A stretch of DNA of 64,000 bases from Enterobacter mori LMG 25706 (lineage in GTDB: Bacteria > Pseudomonadota > Gammaproteobacteria > Enterobacterales > Enterobacteriaceae), in NCBI RefSeq assembly GCF_000211415.1, contig NZ_GL890780.1, positions 152,120 through 216,119 of the forward strand, written 5' to 3'. Below, piece by piece: positions 31,175-41,113 of the stretch. The notes under the pieces were generated by a model. It ran no database searches. It was not told the origin of the DNA and saw only the letters and a list, made by a program, of their open reading frames with translations. Every line of letters starts with the position of its first letter. Within the stretch, counting starts at the first letter, position 1. The translations under genes were made by a program, and so were the position numbers.

Positions 31175-31525
31175 ATGCACGAAATAACCCTCTGCCAGCG
31201 GGCTCTGGAGCTTATCGAACAGCAGGCAGTGCAAAACCACGCGAAGCGCGTCACCGGCGTCTGGCTGAAGATCGGGGCATTTTCCTGCGTCGAGACCAGC
31301 GCCCTGACCTTCTGTTTTGAGCTGGTGTGTCGCGGCACGCTGGCAGAAGGCTGCGAGCTTCATATTGAAGAGCAGCAGGCGGAGTGCTGGTGTGAGCAGT
31401 GTCAGCAGTACGTGACCCTGCTGTCATCAAAGGTTCAGCGCTGCCCGCAGTGCCAGAATACCGGGCTGCGTATCGTGGCGGATGACGGTATGCAGATCCA
31501 ACGCCTCGAAATTGAGAAGGAGTAA
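31175..31525 (+). CDS. hypA: Hydrogenase nickel incorporation protein HypA
   Basis: 116 residues, as in E. coli. A nickel metallochaperone. N-terminal Met-His-Glu (MHEITLCQR) forms the nickel site, and the zinc site is two Cys pairs, CWCEQC and CPQC, around residues 72-93. It works with HypB to load nickel into HycE. Strong RBS (GAGGAGG). Confidence 0.96.
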   Translation: MHEITLCQRALELIEQQAVQNHAKRVTGVWLKIGAFSCVETSALTFCFELVCRGTLAEGCELHIEEQQAECWCEQCQQYVTLLSSKVQRCPQCQNTGLRIVADDGMQIQRLEIEKE

Positions 31526-31528
31526 TGT

Positions 31529-32392
31529 ATGTGTAGCACCTGCGGTTGCGCCGAAGGCAACCTGTATATCGAAGGGGATGAACATCGTCCTCATTCCGCG
31601 TTTCGCTCCGCGCCCTTTTCACCGGCCCCGCGTCCTGCGGCGACGCTGACGGGTATCACCTTTGCGCCGCAGCAATCCCCTGCGGGCGATCTGCACTACG
31701 GCCACGGCGAAGCGGGTACCCACGCGCCGGGCATCAGCCAGCGCCAGATGCTGGAGGTGGAAATCAACGTGCTGGACAAAAATAACCAGATTGCCGCCCG
31801 CAACCGCGCCCGCTTTGCCGCCCGTCAACAGCTGGTGCTGAACCTGGTGTCCAGCCCCGGCTCCGGCAAAACCACGCTGCTGACTCAAACCCTCAAACGC
31901 CTGAACGAACGCGTTTCCTGCGCCGTCATTGAAGGCGACCAGCAAACCGTTAACGACGCGGCGCGCATTCGCGAAACCGGCACGCCGGCAATTCAGGTCA
32001 ACACCGGCAAAGGCTGCCATCTGGATGCGCAGATGATTGCCGACGCCACGCCGCGTCTGCCGCTGACGGATAACGGCATCCTGTTCATTGAAAACGTCGG
32101 CAACCTGGTCTGTCCGGCGAGCTTTGACCTTGGCGAACGGCATAAAGTCGCGGTGCTCTCCGTCACCGAAGGGGAAGACAAGCCGCTGAAGTACCCGCAT
32201 ATGTTTGCCGCCGCGTCCATCATGCTGCTGAACAAAGTTGATCTGCTGCCGTACCTGAATTTCGACGTGGATAAATGCCTGTCCTGCGCCCGGGAAGTGA
32301 ACCCGGACATTACGATCCTACTGGTCTCCGCCACGCGCGGCGACGGGATGGATGCATGGCTGAACTGGCTGGAGAGCGAACGATGTGCATAG
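31529..32392 (+). CDS. hypB: Hydrogenase nickel incorporation GTPase HypB
   Basis: 287 residues (E. coli 290). A GTPase that drives nickel delivery. The N-terminal [10 protein letters not shown] is the high-affinity metal-binding motif; the P-loop is [11 protein letters not shown] near residue 110, followed by [10 protein letters not shown] and NKVDLLPY. A 40-residue linker with His/Pro separates the motif from the G domain. It overlaps hypC by 10 bases. Confidence 0.96.
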   Translation: MCSTCGCAEGNLYIEGDEHRPHSAFRSAPFSPAPRPAATLTGITFAPQQSPAGDLHYGHGEAGTHAPGISQRQMLEVEINVLDKNNQIAARNRARFAARQQLVLNLVSSPGSGKTTLLTQTLKRLNERVSCAVIEGDQQTVNDAARIRETGTPAIQVNTGKGCHLDAQMIADATPRLPLTDNGILFIENVGNLVCPASFDLGERHKVAVLSVTEGEDKPLKYPHMFAAASIMLLNKVDLLPYLNFDVDKCLSCAREVNPDITILLVSATRGDGMDAWLNWLESERCA

Positions 32393-32655
32393 GCGTCCCC
32401 GGACAAATTCACACCATCGACGGTAACCAGGCCAAAGTTGAAGTCTGCGGTATCCTGCGCGATGTCGATCTCACGCTGGTGGGCAGCAGCGATGAAACGG
32501 GCGCATCGCGTCTCGGCCAGTGGGTGCTGGTCCACGTTGGGTTTGCCATGAGCGTGATTAACGAAGCGGAAGCCCGCGACACGCTCGACGCCCTGCAAAA
32601 CATGTTCGACGTGGAGCCTGACGTGGGCGCGCTCCTGTACGGCGAGGAGCGATAG
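32383..32655 (+). CDS. hypC: Hydrogenase assembly chaperone HypC
   Basis: 90 residues, as in E. coli. It carries the Fe(CN)2CO unit with HypD and docks on pre-HycE through Cys2 of MCIGVPGQI. The start at 32383 is fixed by this motif; the open frame upstream is inside hypB. Confidence 0.96.
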   Translation: MCIGVPGQIHTIDGNQAKVEVCGILRDVDLTLVGSSDETGASRLGQWVLVHVGFAMSVINEAEARDTLDALQNMFDVEPDVGALLYGEER

Positions 32656-32658
32656 CAC

Positions 32659-33780
32659 ATGCGTTACGTTGATGAATACCGCGCGCCGGAACAGGTGATG
32701 CAGCTTATCGGGCACCTGAAAACGCGCTCGGCGCTGCTGGACTACACCAAAGAAAGACCGCTGCGGATCATGGAGGTGTGCGGCGGACACACGCACGCCA
32801 TCTTCAAATTTGGCCTCGACCAGCTGCTGCCGGACAACATCGAGTTTATCCACGGCCCCGGCTGCCCGGTCTGCGTTTTGCCGATGGGGCGTATCGACAG
32901 CTGCATCGACATTGCCAGCCAGCCCGACGTCATTTTCTGCACCTTTGGCGACGCGATGCGCGTGCCGGGGAAAAATGGCTCGCTGCTGCAGGCGAAAGCG
33001 CGCGGGGCCGACATCCGGATCGTTTATTCGCCGATGGATGCCCTGACGCTGGCAGCGGATAACCCCGCGCGCAAGGTCGTGTTTTTTGGCCTGGGGTTTG
33101 AAACCACCATGCCCGCCACCGCCATCACGCTGCAGCAGGCTAAAGCGCGCAGCGTCGATAACTTTTTCTTTTTCTGCCAGCACATCACGCTCATACCCAC
33201 GCTGCGCAGCCTGCTGGAGGAGCCGGAAAACGGCATTGACGCCTTTCTGGCACCGGGCCACGTCAGCATGGTGATTGGCACAGACGCCTATGGTTTTATC
33301 GCTGAACAGTACAATCGTCCGTTAGTGGTGGCTGGTTTCGAACCGCTTGATCTACTGCAAGGCGTAACCATGCTGGTTGAGCAGAAAATAGCGGCCCTGA
33401 GCGCGGTGGAAAATCAGTATCGCCGCGTGGTGCCCGATACGGGTAATGAACGAGCGCAGCAGGCGATAGCCGACGTGTTTAGCGTTGAGGGCGACAGCGA
33501 ATGGCGCGGTCTGGGGGTGATTGCCGAATCCGGCGTGCGCCTGACGCCCGCGTATCAATCCTTCGACGCAGAGGCGCATTTTCGCCCGCAGCCGCAGCAG
33601 GTGTGTGACGATCCGCGCGCGCGCTGCGGTGAGGTACTCACCGGCAAATGCAAACCTCATCATTGCCCGTTATATGGCAAAACCTGTAACCCGCAAACCG
33701 CGTTTGGCGCGCTGATGGTCTCCTCCGAGGGAGCCTGCGCCGCGTGGTATCAGTTCCGCAATCAGGAGTGTGAAGCATGA
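32659..33780 (+). CDS. hypD: Hydrogenase formation protein HypD
   Basis: 373 residues, as in E. coli. The iron-sulfur scaffold on which the Fe(CN)2CO group is built. Conserved CGGHTHAIFKFG (about residue 40) and GPGCPVCVLP (about residue 70) hold the key cysteines; the C-terminal cysteines (CKPHHCPLYGKTC) bind the 4Fe-4S cluster. It overlaps hypE by four bases. Confidence 0.96.
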   Translation: MRYVDEYRAPEQVMQLIGHLKTRSALLDYTKERPLRIMEVCGGHTHAIFKFGLDQLLPDNIEFIHGPGCPVCVLPMGRIDSCIDIASQPDVIFCTFGDAMRVPGKNGSLLQAKARGADIRIVYSPMDALTLAADNPARKVVFFGLGFETTMPATAITLQQAKARSVDNFFFFCQHITLIPTLRSLLEEPENGIDAFLAPGHVSMVIGTDAYGFIAEQYNRPLVVAGFEPLDLLQGVTMLVEQKIAALSAVENQYRRVVPDTGNERAQQAIADVFSVEGDSEWRGLGVIAESGVRLTPAYQSFDAEAHFRPQPQQVCDDPRARCGEVLTGKCKPHHCPLYGKTCNPQTAFGALMVSSEGACAAWYQFRNQECEA

Positions 33781-34787
33781 ACACGGTTGAAATGGCGCAC
33801 GGCAGCGGTGGTCAGGCGATGCAGCAGCTCATTAATCAGCTGTTTATGGAAGCATTCAACAACCCCTGGCTGGCCGAACAGGAAGACCAGGCGCGCATTG
33901 ACCTGTCAACGCTCACCGCTCACGGTGACAGACTGGCGTTCTCGACCGACAGCTACGTCATCGCCCCGCTGTTCTTTCCCGGCGGTGATATCGGCAAGCT
34001 CGCCATTTGCGGTACGGCCAATGATATCGCCGTCAGCGGCGCGGTTCCGCGCTACCTCTCCTGCGGGTTTATTCTCGAAGAGGGTTTACCGATGGCAACG
34101 CTTAACGCGGTGGTCAGCAGCATGGCGCAGACCGCACGCGAAGCGGGCATTGCTATCGTCACCGGTGATACCAAAGTGGTCCAGCGCGGCGCGGCGGATA
34201 AACTTTTCATCAATACTGCAGGAATGGGGGCAATACCGGCCGATATTCACTGGGGCGCGCAGCAGCTTGGCGCAGGCGACGTGCTGATCGTGACCGGAAC
34301 GCTGGGCTGCCACGGGGCAACCATTCTTAACCTGCGCGAAGGCTTAGGTCTGGATGGCGAACTGCGCAGCGACTGCGCGGTACTCACACCGCTGATTCAA
34401 ACCCTGCGTACCCTTCCGGGCGTAAAAGCCCTGCGGGACGCCACCCGAGGCGGCGTGAATGCCGTCGTGCACGAGTTTGCGGCAAGCTGCGGATGCGGCG
34501 TTGAGCTGACCGAGCGCGATTTGCCCGTCAAGCCTGCCGTGCGCGGGCTGTGCGAACTGCTGGGACTTGATCCGCTTAACTTTGCTAACGAAGGTAAACT
34601 GGTGATCGGCGTGGAACGTACCGCTGCAGAAGCGGTGCTGGAACAGCTTCGCGCCCATCCCTCAGGAAAAAACGCCGCTATCATTGGCGAAGTCGTTGAG
34701 CGCAAAGGGGTGCGCCTGGCCGGGCTATATGGCGTTAAACGCACGCTGGATCTGCCGCACGCGGAACCCTTACCTCGAATTTGCTAG
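33777..34787 (+). CDS. hypE: Hydrogenase expression/formation protein HypE
   Basis: 336 residues. A PurM-like ATP-dependent dehydratase that converts the carbamoyl group from HypF into the cyanide donor. The acceptor cysteine is the last residue, in the C-terminal sequence PRIC. N-terminal MAHGSGGQAMQQLI is the family motif. Sixty-three bases separate it from fhlA. Confidence 0.96.
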   Translation: MNTVEMAHGSGGQAMQQLINQLFMEAFNNPWLAEQEDQARIDLSTLTAHGDRLAFSTDSYVIAPLFFPGGDIGKLAICGTANDIAVSGAVPRYLSCGFILEEGLPMATLNAVVSSMAQTAREAGIAIVTGDTKVVQRGAADKLFINTAGMGAIPADIHWGAQQLGAGDVLIVTGTLGCHGATILNLREGLGLDGELRSDCAVLTPLIQTLRTLPGVKALRDATRGGVNAVVHEFAASCGCGVELTERDLPVKPAVRGLCELLGLDPLNFANEGKLVIGVERTAAEAVLEQLRAHPSGKNAAIIGEVVERKGVRLAGLYGVKRTLDLPHAEPLPRIC

Positions 34788-34850
34788 AACCGCGCCATAA
34801 GCGGTCAGCACTGAATCTCTTTTTTTTGCCAGTTTCTATTGGAAAGCAAT

Positions 34851-36923
34851 ATGCCGTATACACCGATGAGCGATCTTGGACAGCAGGGCCTGTTTGACAT
34901 CACGCGCACACTTTTACAGCAGCCCGATCTCGGCGCGCTGAGCGATGCCCTGACCCGGCTGGTCAGGCAATCTGCGCTGGCGGACAGCGCCGCGATTGTG
35001 CTGTGGCATAGCGGAACGCATCGCGCGAGCTACTACTCAACGCGTGATAACGGCAAAGCGTTTGAGTATGAGGACGAAACGTACCTCGCGCATGGCCCGG
35101 TGCGCCGTATACTCTCCCGGCCTGAAGTGCTGCATTGCAATTTTGCGGAGTTCAGGATGGCTTGGCCAAGGCTGGCGGAGAGCAATCTCTATCAGCCTTT
35201 CGGGCATTACTGCATGTTGCCGCTGGCGGCAGAGGGCCAGATTTTTGGCGGCTGCGAGTTTATCCGCACGACCGACCAGCCCTGGAGCGAGGCGGAATAC
35301 GAGCGCCTGCACACCTTTACCCAGATAGTGGCCGTGGTGGCTGAGCAGATCCAGAGCCGCGTCACCAACAACGTAGATTACGACCTGCTGAGCCGCGAGC
35401 GCGACAACTTCCGCATTCTGGTCGCCATCACTAACGCCGTGCTGTCGCGCCTCGACATGGATGAGCTGGTCAGCGAAGTCTCGAAAGAAATCCACCACTA
35501 TTTCAAAATCGATGCCATCAGCATTGCGCTTCGCGGCCATCGCAAGGGCAAGCTGAACATCTACTCCACTCACTATCTTGATGAGGCCAATCCGGCACAC
35601 GAGCAGAGCGAGGTCGATGAGGCCGGTACGCTCTCCGAGCGGGTGTTTAAAAGCAAAGAGATCCTGCTGCTCAACCTGAACGAACAGGATCCGGTGGCCC
35701 CTTACGAGCGAACGCTGTTCAACACCTGGGGCAACAAAATTCAGACTCTGTGCTTGCTGCCGCTGATGTCCGGCAACACCATGCTGGGCGTGCTGAAGCT
35801 GGCGCAGTGTGAGGAAGGCGTATTCACCACCGCCAACCTGAAGCTGCTGCGCCAGATTGCCGAGCGTATCTCCATCGCGCTGGATACCGCCCTCGCCTAC
35901 CAGGAGATCCACCGCCTGAAAGAGCGGCTGGTGGACGAAAACCTCGCCCTGACCGAACAGCTCAATAACGTGGACAGCGAGTTTGGCGAAATCATCGGGC
36001 GCAGCGATGCCATGTACAGCGTGCTCAAGCAGGTTGAGATGGTGGCGCAGAGCGACAGCACGGTGCTGATCCTCGGCGAAACCGGTACGGGTAAAGAGCT
36101 GATTGCCCGCGCTATCCATAACCTGAGCAACCGCAACAGCCGCCGGATGGTGAAGATGAACTGCGCCGCGATGCCTGCGGGACTGCTGGAAAGCGATCTG
36201 TTCGGCCACGAACGCGGGGCCTTTACCGGGGCCAGCAGCCAGCGGCTCGGCCGTTTTGAGCTGGCGGACAAAAGCTCGCTGTTCCTCGATGAAGTGGGCG
36301 ATATGCCGCTGGAGCTGCAGCCGAAGCTGTTGCGCGTCCTGCAGGAGCAAGAGTTTGAGCGGCTTGGCAGCAACAAGCTGATTCAGACCGACGTGCGGCT
36401 GATTGCCGCCACCAACCGTGACCTGAAAAAAATGGTCGCCGATCGCGAATTTCGAAGCGATCTCTATTACCGCCTGAACGTCTTCCCGATCTGCCTGCCG
36501 CCGCTGCGTGAACGCCCGGAAGATATCCCGCTGCTGGTCAAAGCGTTTACCGCAAAGATTGCGCGGCGGATGGGGAGAAATATCGACAGCATCCCAGCCG
36601 AGACGTTACGCACCCTCTCGTCAATGGAGTGGCCGGGTAACGTGCGCGAACTGGAAAACGTTATCGAGCGCGCGGTGCTGCTGACGCGCGGGAACGTGCT
36701 GCAGCTTTCTCTGCCCGAAATCTCCCTGCCGGACGAAACCCTCGTTGCGGCAGAAGTGGCGCAGAACGGCGAAGATGAGTATCAGCTGATTATGCGCGTG
36801 CTGAAAGAGACCAACGGCGTGGTGGCCGGGCCTAAAGGTGCCGCCCAGCGCCTGGGGTTAAAACGCACTACCCTGCTGTCGCGCATGAAGCGGCTTGGGA
36901 TTGATAAAGAGAGCCTGGTTTAA
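34851..36923 (+). CDS. fhlA: Formate hydrogenlyase transcriptional activator FhlA
   Basis: 690 residues (E. coli 692). A formate-responsive sigma-54 activator of hyc, hyp, hydN-hypF and fdhF. Two GAF domains (about 20-175 and 195-345) are followed by an AAA+ domain with [15 protein letters not shown] and GAFTGA, and a Fis HTH (GAAQRLGLKRTTLLSRMKRLGI). There is no receiver domain, as usual for FhlA. The start at 34851 (MPYTPMSDLGQQGLF) matches the family. Confidence 0.96.
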   Translation: MPYTPMSDLGQQGLFDITRTLLQQPDLGALSDALTRLVRQSALADSAAIVLWHSGTHRASYYSTRDNGKAFEYEDETYLAHGPVRRILSRPEVLHCNFAEFRMAWPRLAESNLYQPFGHYCMLPLAAEGQIFGGCEFIRTTDQPWSEAEYERLHTFTQIVAVVAEQIQSRVTNNVDYDLLSRERDNFRILVAITNAVLSRLDMDELVSEVSKEIHHYFKIDAISIALRGHRKGKLNIYSTHYLDEANPAHEQSEVDEAGTLSERVFKSKEILLLNLNEQDPVAPYERTLFNTWGNKIQTLCLLPLMSGNTMLGVLKLAQCEEGVFTTANLKLLRQIAERISIALDTALAYQEIHRLKERLVDENLALTEQLNNVDSEFGEIIGRSDAMYSVLKQVEMVAQSDSTVLILGETGTGKELIARAIHNLSNRNSRRMVKMNCAAMPAGLLESDLFGHERGAFTGASSQRLGRFELADKSSLFLDEVGDMPLELQPKLLRVLQEQEFERLGSNKLIQTDVRLIAATNRDLKKMVADREFRSDLYYRLNVFPICLPPLRERPEDIPLLVKAFTAKIARRMGRNIDSIPAETLRTLSSMEWPGNVRELENVIERAVLLTRGNVLQLSLPEISLPDETLVAAEVAQNGEDEYQLIMRVLKETNGVVAGPKGAAQRLGLKRTTLLSRMKRLGIDKESLV

Positions 36924-36934
36924 GTCCGCATTCC

Positions 36935-36963
36935 GGCGGTGTTTTCTGACACCGCCTTTCGTT
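36935..36963 (+). terminator. Terminator after fhlA
   Basis: Stem GGCGGTGT/ACACCGCC with loop TTTCTG followed by TTTCGTT, 12 bases after the fhlA stop. Confidence 0.75.
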
Positions 36964-37023
36964 ACCCTGCGCAATTGTCCCTCATTGACACCAAATCGTT
37001 TCCTCTGTATAAAATTCCGCCTT

Positions 37024-37042
37024 AATAATGAGTTTCATTTGC
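37024..37042 (+). promoter_or_regulatory. Probable Fur box
   Basis: AATAATGAGTTTCATTTGC matches the 19-base Fur consensus GATAATGATAATCATTATC at about 14 positions. It lies 34 bases upstream of the siderophore-type binding-protein gene, so the operon is probably iron-repressed. Confidence 0.6.
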
Positions 37043-37075
37043 AACAACAATAATATTAATGAAGGGTAGCGTTTA

Positions 37076-38074
37076 ATGAAAAAGGTCATCTGCGCGTTAG
37101 GCCTGGCGATTGCGTCGGTCGGTTCTGCTCTGGCAACCACATATCCCCTGACGATTGAAAACTGCGGATATAAAGAGACGTTCACCAAAGCGCCGGAACG
37201 CGTCGTGGCCCTGGGTCAGAACACCGTCGAAATTTTGCTCCTGCTGGGCCTGGAAGATAAGGTTAAAGCCAGCGCCTTCTGGCCGACCAAAGTGCTGCCG
37301 CAGCTGGCTGAAAAGAATGCAAAAATCAAAACCCTGACGGTAGAAATCCCGACGCTGGAATCCATCCTTTCGCAAAATCCCGATTTTGTTCCAGCCCAGC
37401 TTCCTCTGCTGCTCGGGCCGGAAAGTAAGGTCGCAAAACGTGAAGATCTGGCCACCGTCGGCGTGAACAGCTATTTATCACCAGGCATGTGCGCCACCAA
37501 AAAGGCCGCAGGCGATATGTACGGCAGCCGCCAGACGCTGTGGGATATGACGTACCTTTATAAAGAGATTGAAGATTTCGCGAAGATTTTCAACGTTGAA
37601 GCGCGCGGCCAGGCCGTCATTGCCGATTTCAAAAAACGCGAGGCCGAGCTGCGTCAGGAATTTGGTAAAAACAAAAAAGATCTCTCGTTTGTCTTTTGGT
37701 TCTCAAGCGCCTCGCCTTCGGCGGATGCCTATGTCGGCGGGAAAAACAGCGCCTCCGGTTTTATTGCTAACGTGCTGGGCGGCCATAACGCCATTACCGC
37801 AGAGACCGAATGGCCAACCGTCGGCTGGGAAAGCATTATCGCCGCGAACCCGGACGTGATTGTTGTCTCCAGCCTGGATCGTAACCGCTGGGCGCTGGAT
37901 AACGCGGAAGACAAAATCAAATTCCTGAAAAGCGATCCCGCCGTCAGCCAGCTGGACGCGGTGAAGAAAGGCAATATCGTGGTGATGGACGGCCAGGCCA
38001 TGAACCCGACAATCCGCACGATTTACGGCGCTGAACAGGTGGGCGAGCAGCTCAGAAAGCTGGGGCTGAACTGA
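37076..38074 (+). CDS. Iron-siderophore-type ABC transporter substrate-binding protein
   Basis: 332 residues with a signal peptide (MKKVICALGLAIASVGSALA) and a class III (PeripBP/FepB-type) binding fold: APERVVALGQNTVEILLLLGLEDKVKASAFW at the N-lobe and TVGWESIIAANPDVIVVSS in the C-lobe. These receptors bind ferric siderophores, haem or cobalamin; the exact ligand is unknown. Its TGA overlaps the permease ATG (TGATG). The Fur box upstream points to iron. Confidence 0.85.
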   Translation: MKKVICALGLAIASVGSALATTYPLTIENCGYKETFTKAPERVVALGQNTVEILLLLGLEDKVKASAFWPTKVLPQLAEKNAKIKTLTVEIPTLESILSQNPDFVPAQLPLLLGPESKVAKREDLATVGVNSYLSPGMCATKKAAGDMYGSRQTLWDMTYLYKEIEDFAKIFNVEARGQAVIADFKKREAELRQEFGKNKKDLSFVFWFSSASPSADAYVGGKNSASGFIANVLGGHNAITAETEWPTVGWESIIAANPDVIVVSSLDRNRWALDNAEDKIKFLKSDPAVSQLDAVKKGNIVVMDGQAMNPTIRTIYGAEQVGEQLRKLGLN

Positions 38075-39111
38075 TGACGGCAGCCGTACTTCAGGCCCGA
38101 CAGGGCCTGTTCCTGACCACCTCTGCTCTGCTTGCCGTCGTCCTGCTGTTGCTGGTGATCGCCCTCGGTGTCAGCGTCGGCGAGCTGTCGATTCCGCTGT
38201 CCAACGTCTTTTACGCTATTGGTAATAAGCTGGGGCTGACCGACGTTCCGCTCAACCGCATCTATGAGAGCGTGATCTGGGACTTTCGCCTGAGCCGCGC
38301 GCTGGTGGCGGCCTGCTGCGGCGCGGGGCTAGCCATCTGCGGCGCCGTGCTGCAAAGCCTGCTGAAGAACGCGCTGGCGGAACCTTACGTGCTCGGCGTG
38401 TCGGCGGGTGCGTCAACCGGTGCGGTGTCGGTCGTCGTATTAGGAATGGGTACCGGCGCGGTGTCGCTCTCTGCGGGCGCGTTTGCCGGGGCGTTTGCCG
38501 CCTTTGCGTTTGTCGCCTTCCTGACGAACGGCGCGCGCGGCGGCAATGAACGCACTATTCTGGCGGGCGTAGCCGCCTCACAGCTGTTCAACGCCATTAC
38601 CGCCTATACCATCAGCACCTCCGCCAGCGCGCAGCAGGCGCGCGACGTGATGTTTTGGCTGCTGGGCAGCTTCAGCGGCGTACGCTGGCCGGAATTCCAG
38701 CTGGCGCTGGTGGTCGTGCTGGCGGGCCTGGCCGTCTGTCTTTACTATTCCCGGGCGCTGGATGCGTTCACCTTCGGTGACGATGCCGCCGCCTCTTTAG
38801 GCATTGCCGTACCCTGGGTGCGTCTTGCCTTGTTCACCACCACCGCACTGATTACCGCGACCATCGTCAGCATGGCGGGCTCAATCGGCTTTGTGGGTCT
38901 GGTGGTGCCGCACGTCATGCGCTTCCTGTTCGGGCCGCTGCACCGCACGCTGCTGATTGCCAGCGCCCTGGCGGGCGCGATCCTGATGGTGCTGGCCGAT
39001 ATCGCCTCGCGCATGCTGATTGCCCCACAGAGCCTGCCCGTCGGCGTAGTCACCGCGCTGGTGGGCGTGCCGTTCTTTGCCGTAATTATCTACCGTTCAA
39101 GGAATAAGTGA
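38074..39111 (+). CDS. FecCD-family ABC transporter permease
   Basis: 345 residues with about nine or ten membrane spans, as in BtuC/FhuB/FecCD permeases. Family motifs are AEPYVLGVSAGASTGA (about residue 110) and GSIGFVGLVVPHVMRFLFGPLHR (about residues 268-290), the latter including the coupling region. Only one permease gene is present, so it should act as a homodimer. Overlaps the ATPase gene by four bases. Confidence 0.92.
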   Translation: MTAAVLQARQGLFLTTSALLAVVLLLLVIALGVSVGELSIPLSNVFYAIGNKLGLTDVPLNRIYESVIWDFRLSRALVAACCGAGLAICGAVLQSLLKNALAEPYVLGVSAGASTGAVSVVVLGMGTGAVSLSAGAFAGAFAAFAFVAFLTNGARGGNERTILAGVAASQLFNAITAYTISTSASAQQARDVMFWLLGSFSGVRWPEFQLALVVVLAGLAVCLYYSRALDAFTFGDDAAASLGIAVPWVRLALFTTTALITATIVSMAGSIGFVGLVVPHVMRFLFGPLHRTLLIASALAGAILMVLADIASRMLIAPQSLPVGVVTALVGVPFFAVIIYRSRNK

Positions 39112-39872
39112 TGAGTATCTGCGCTGAAAATATTACCTGGAAGGTAGGCAAAAAGGTCATCGTCAACGGCGTCTCGCTGAAGGTTTCACGCGGCGAAACG
39201 GTTGGACTGCTCGGCCCTAACGGCTGCGGAAAATCGTCGCTTTTGCGCATTCTTGCAGGCCTGCGTCGCCCGGACAGCGGCAGCGTTACCCTGGACGGTC
39301 AGGACATCTCCCGCATCGCCAAAAAGCAGCTGGCGCGCCGCGTGGCGTTCGTTGAGCAGCACGGCATGACCGATGCCAACATGCGCGTGCGCGATGTGGT
39401 GAAGCTCGGGCGCATTCCGCACCACTCCCCTTTTTCGAACTGGAGCGCGCAGGATGACGAAACCGTCACTGCCGCCTTGCAGCGTGTCGATATGCTGGAC
39501 CGCAGCGAGCAGGGCTGGATGAGCCTGTCCGGCGGAGAACGGCAGCGGGTGCATATCGCCCGCGCGCTGGCGCAAACGCCAACCGAAATCCTGCTGGATG
39601 AACCCACCAACCACCTGGACATTCACCATCAGATGCAGCTGATGCATCTCATCAGCGAGCTGCCGGTGACCAGCATCGTCGCCATCCACGATCTTAACCA
39701 CGCATCGATGTTCTGCGATTCGCTGATCGTTATGCAAAAAGGGCAGATCGTCGCAACCGGCACCCCGCAGGCGATCCTGTCGGAGGAGCTGCTATGGGAC
39801 GTTTTCAGAGTGAAAACCAAAATTGAGATCTCGCCGTACCATGGTAAAAAGCACATTCACTTTATTGTGTAG
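39108..39872 (+). CDS. Iron-siderophore-type ABC transporter ATP-binding protein
   Basis: 254 residues. Walker A GPNGCGKSS (about residue 35), Q-loop VEQHGM, ABC signature LSGGERQR (about residue 140), Walker B ILLDEPTNHLD, and switch His in AIHDLNHA. The FepC/FhuC type by sequence. Energises the preceding permease. Confidence 0.92.
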   Translation: MMSICAENITWKVGKKVIVNGVSLKVSRGETVGLLGPNGCGKSSLLRILAGLRRPDSGSVTLDGQDISRIAKKQLARRVAFVEQHGMTDANMRVRDVVKLGRIPHHSPFSNWSAQDDETVTAALQRVDMLDRSEQGWMSLSGGERQRVHIARALAQTPTEILLDEPTNHLDIHHQMQLMHLISELPVTSIVAIHDLNHASMFCDSLIVMQKGQIVATGTPQAILSEELLWDVFRVKTKIEISPYHGKKHIHFIV

Positions 39873-39887
39873 AGCCGAGTAAACAGC

Positions 39888-41105
39888 ATGCCATTGCGCC
39901 CTGCCGCCACCCTCTGGCCGCCCGTTCTGCTGGGCAGCCAATTTGTTTTCAACATTGGCTTTTATGCCGTTGTGCCCTTCCTGGCGATATTCCTGCGCGA
40001 TGACCTGCTGCTCTCCGGCGGGCTGATCGGGCTGGTGCTTGGTCTGCGCACGTTTTCGCAGCAGGGGATGTTTATCGTTGGCGGCGCGCTGTCGGACCGC
40101 TACGGCGCGAAAATCGTTATCCTGAGCGGCTGCGTCATCCGCGTAGCGGGTTATCTGCTGCTGGCCTTCGGGCAATCGCTGTGGCCTATTATTCTCGGGG
40201 CGTGTCTGACCGGCATCGGCGGCGCGCTCTTCTCGCCCGCCATTGAAGCGCTGCTGGCGAAAGCGGGAACACAAAGTGAGGCAAAAGGTAAACGGAGCCG
40301 CGCAGAGTGGTTTGCGCTCTTTGCCGTTTGCGGGGAACTGGGCGCGGTGCTGGGCCCGATTGCGGGTGCCCTGCTGACGGGGCTTGGCTTTCGTCAGGTT
40401 GCGCTGGCTGGCGCCGGCGTGTTTGTCGTCGCGCTCGCGGTGCTCTTCTTCTGCCTGCCGGCTGCCCGCCATAGCCAGCGTCCGCTCGCTATTCAGCCCT
40501 GGTGGACAACATTTCGCCAGACGCGATTCGTCGCCTTTATCATCGCCTACAGCTCGTGGCTGTTGAGCTATAACCAGCTCTACCTGGCGCTACCGGTGGA
40601 GATCCAGCGCTCCGGAGGCAGCGAGAAAGATCTGGGCCCACTGTTTATGCTGGCCTCGGTGCTGATCGTCGCGTTTCAGCTCCCCCTTGCGCGTGTTGCA
40701 AGGCGGATCGGCGCGGTCAGAATTTTGCCCGTGGGCTTTTTGCTGCTCTCCGCGGCCTTTGCCAGCGTGGCGCTGTTTGCCGCAAAGGAGCCGCCGGAAG
40801 GCTGGCTGCGGCTGTTGCCCTCTGCGAGCATGGTCACGCTGTTAACGCTGGGGCAGATGCTGCTGGTGCCGTCTGCAAAAGATCTCATCCCCCGCTTCGC
40901 CGAGGAATCGACGCTTGGGGCCCACTATGGCGCACTCTCAACCGCCGGGGGCATTGCGGTACTGGCAGGAAACCTGCTGTTTGGCAGCCTGCTGGATCGC
41001 GCGCTGGTGCCCTCGCTGGAGGCCGTTTATCCCTGGCTGCTGCTGGCCATTTTCCCACTCGGCAGCGCTGTCGCCTTGAATATTATCTGTCGACCGCTTC
41101 GGTAA
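39888..41105 (+). CDS. MFS transporter
   Basis: 405 residues with 12 predicted membrane spans in two halves of six; a DHA1-type motif A, GALSDRYGAKIV, follows helix 2. It starts 15 bases after the ABC ATPase gene, so it shares the Fur-box transcript. By position it could be a siderophore exporter like EntS or an exporter of another iron chelator, but no substrate can be read from the sequence. Confidence 0.85.
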   Translation: MPLRPAATLWPPVLLGSQFVFNIGFYAVVPFLAIFLRDDLLLSGGLIGLVLGLRTFSQQGMFIVGGALSDRYGAKIVILSGCVIRVAGYLLLAFGQSLWPIILGACLTGIGGALFSPAIEALLAKAGTQSEAKGKRSRAEWFALFAVCGELGAVLGPIAGALLTGLGFRQVALAGAGVFVVALAVLFFCLPAARHSQRPLAIQPWWTTFRQTRFVAFIIAYSSWLLSYNQLYLALPVEIQRSGGSEKDLGPLFMLASVLIVAFQLPLARVARRIGAVRILPVGFLLLSAAFASVALFAAKEPPEGWLRLLPSASMVTLLTLGQMLLVPSAKDLIPRFAEESTLGAHYGALSTAGGIAVLAGNLLFGSLLDRALVPSLEAVYPWLLLAIFPLGSAVALNIICRPLR

Positions 41106-41113
41106 TAAATACG

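Noticed and set aside
39888..41105. entS as name for the MFS gene
   Set aside because: Family-level similarity only; entS belongs to the ent cluster and no enterobactin genes are here.
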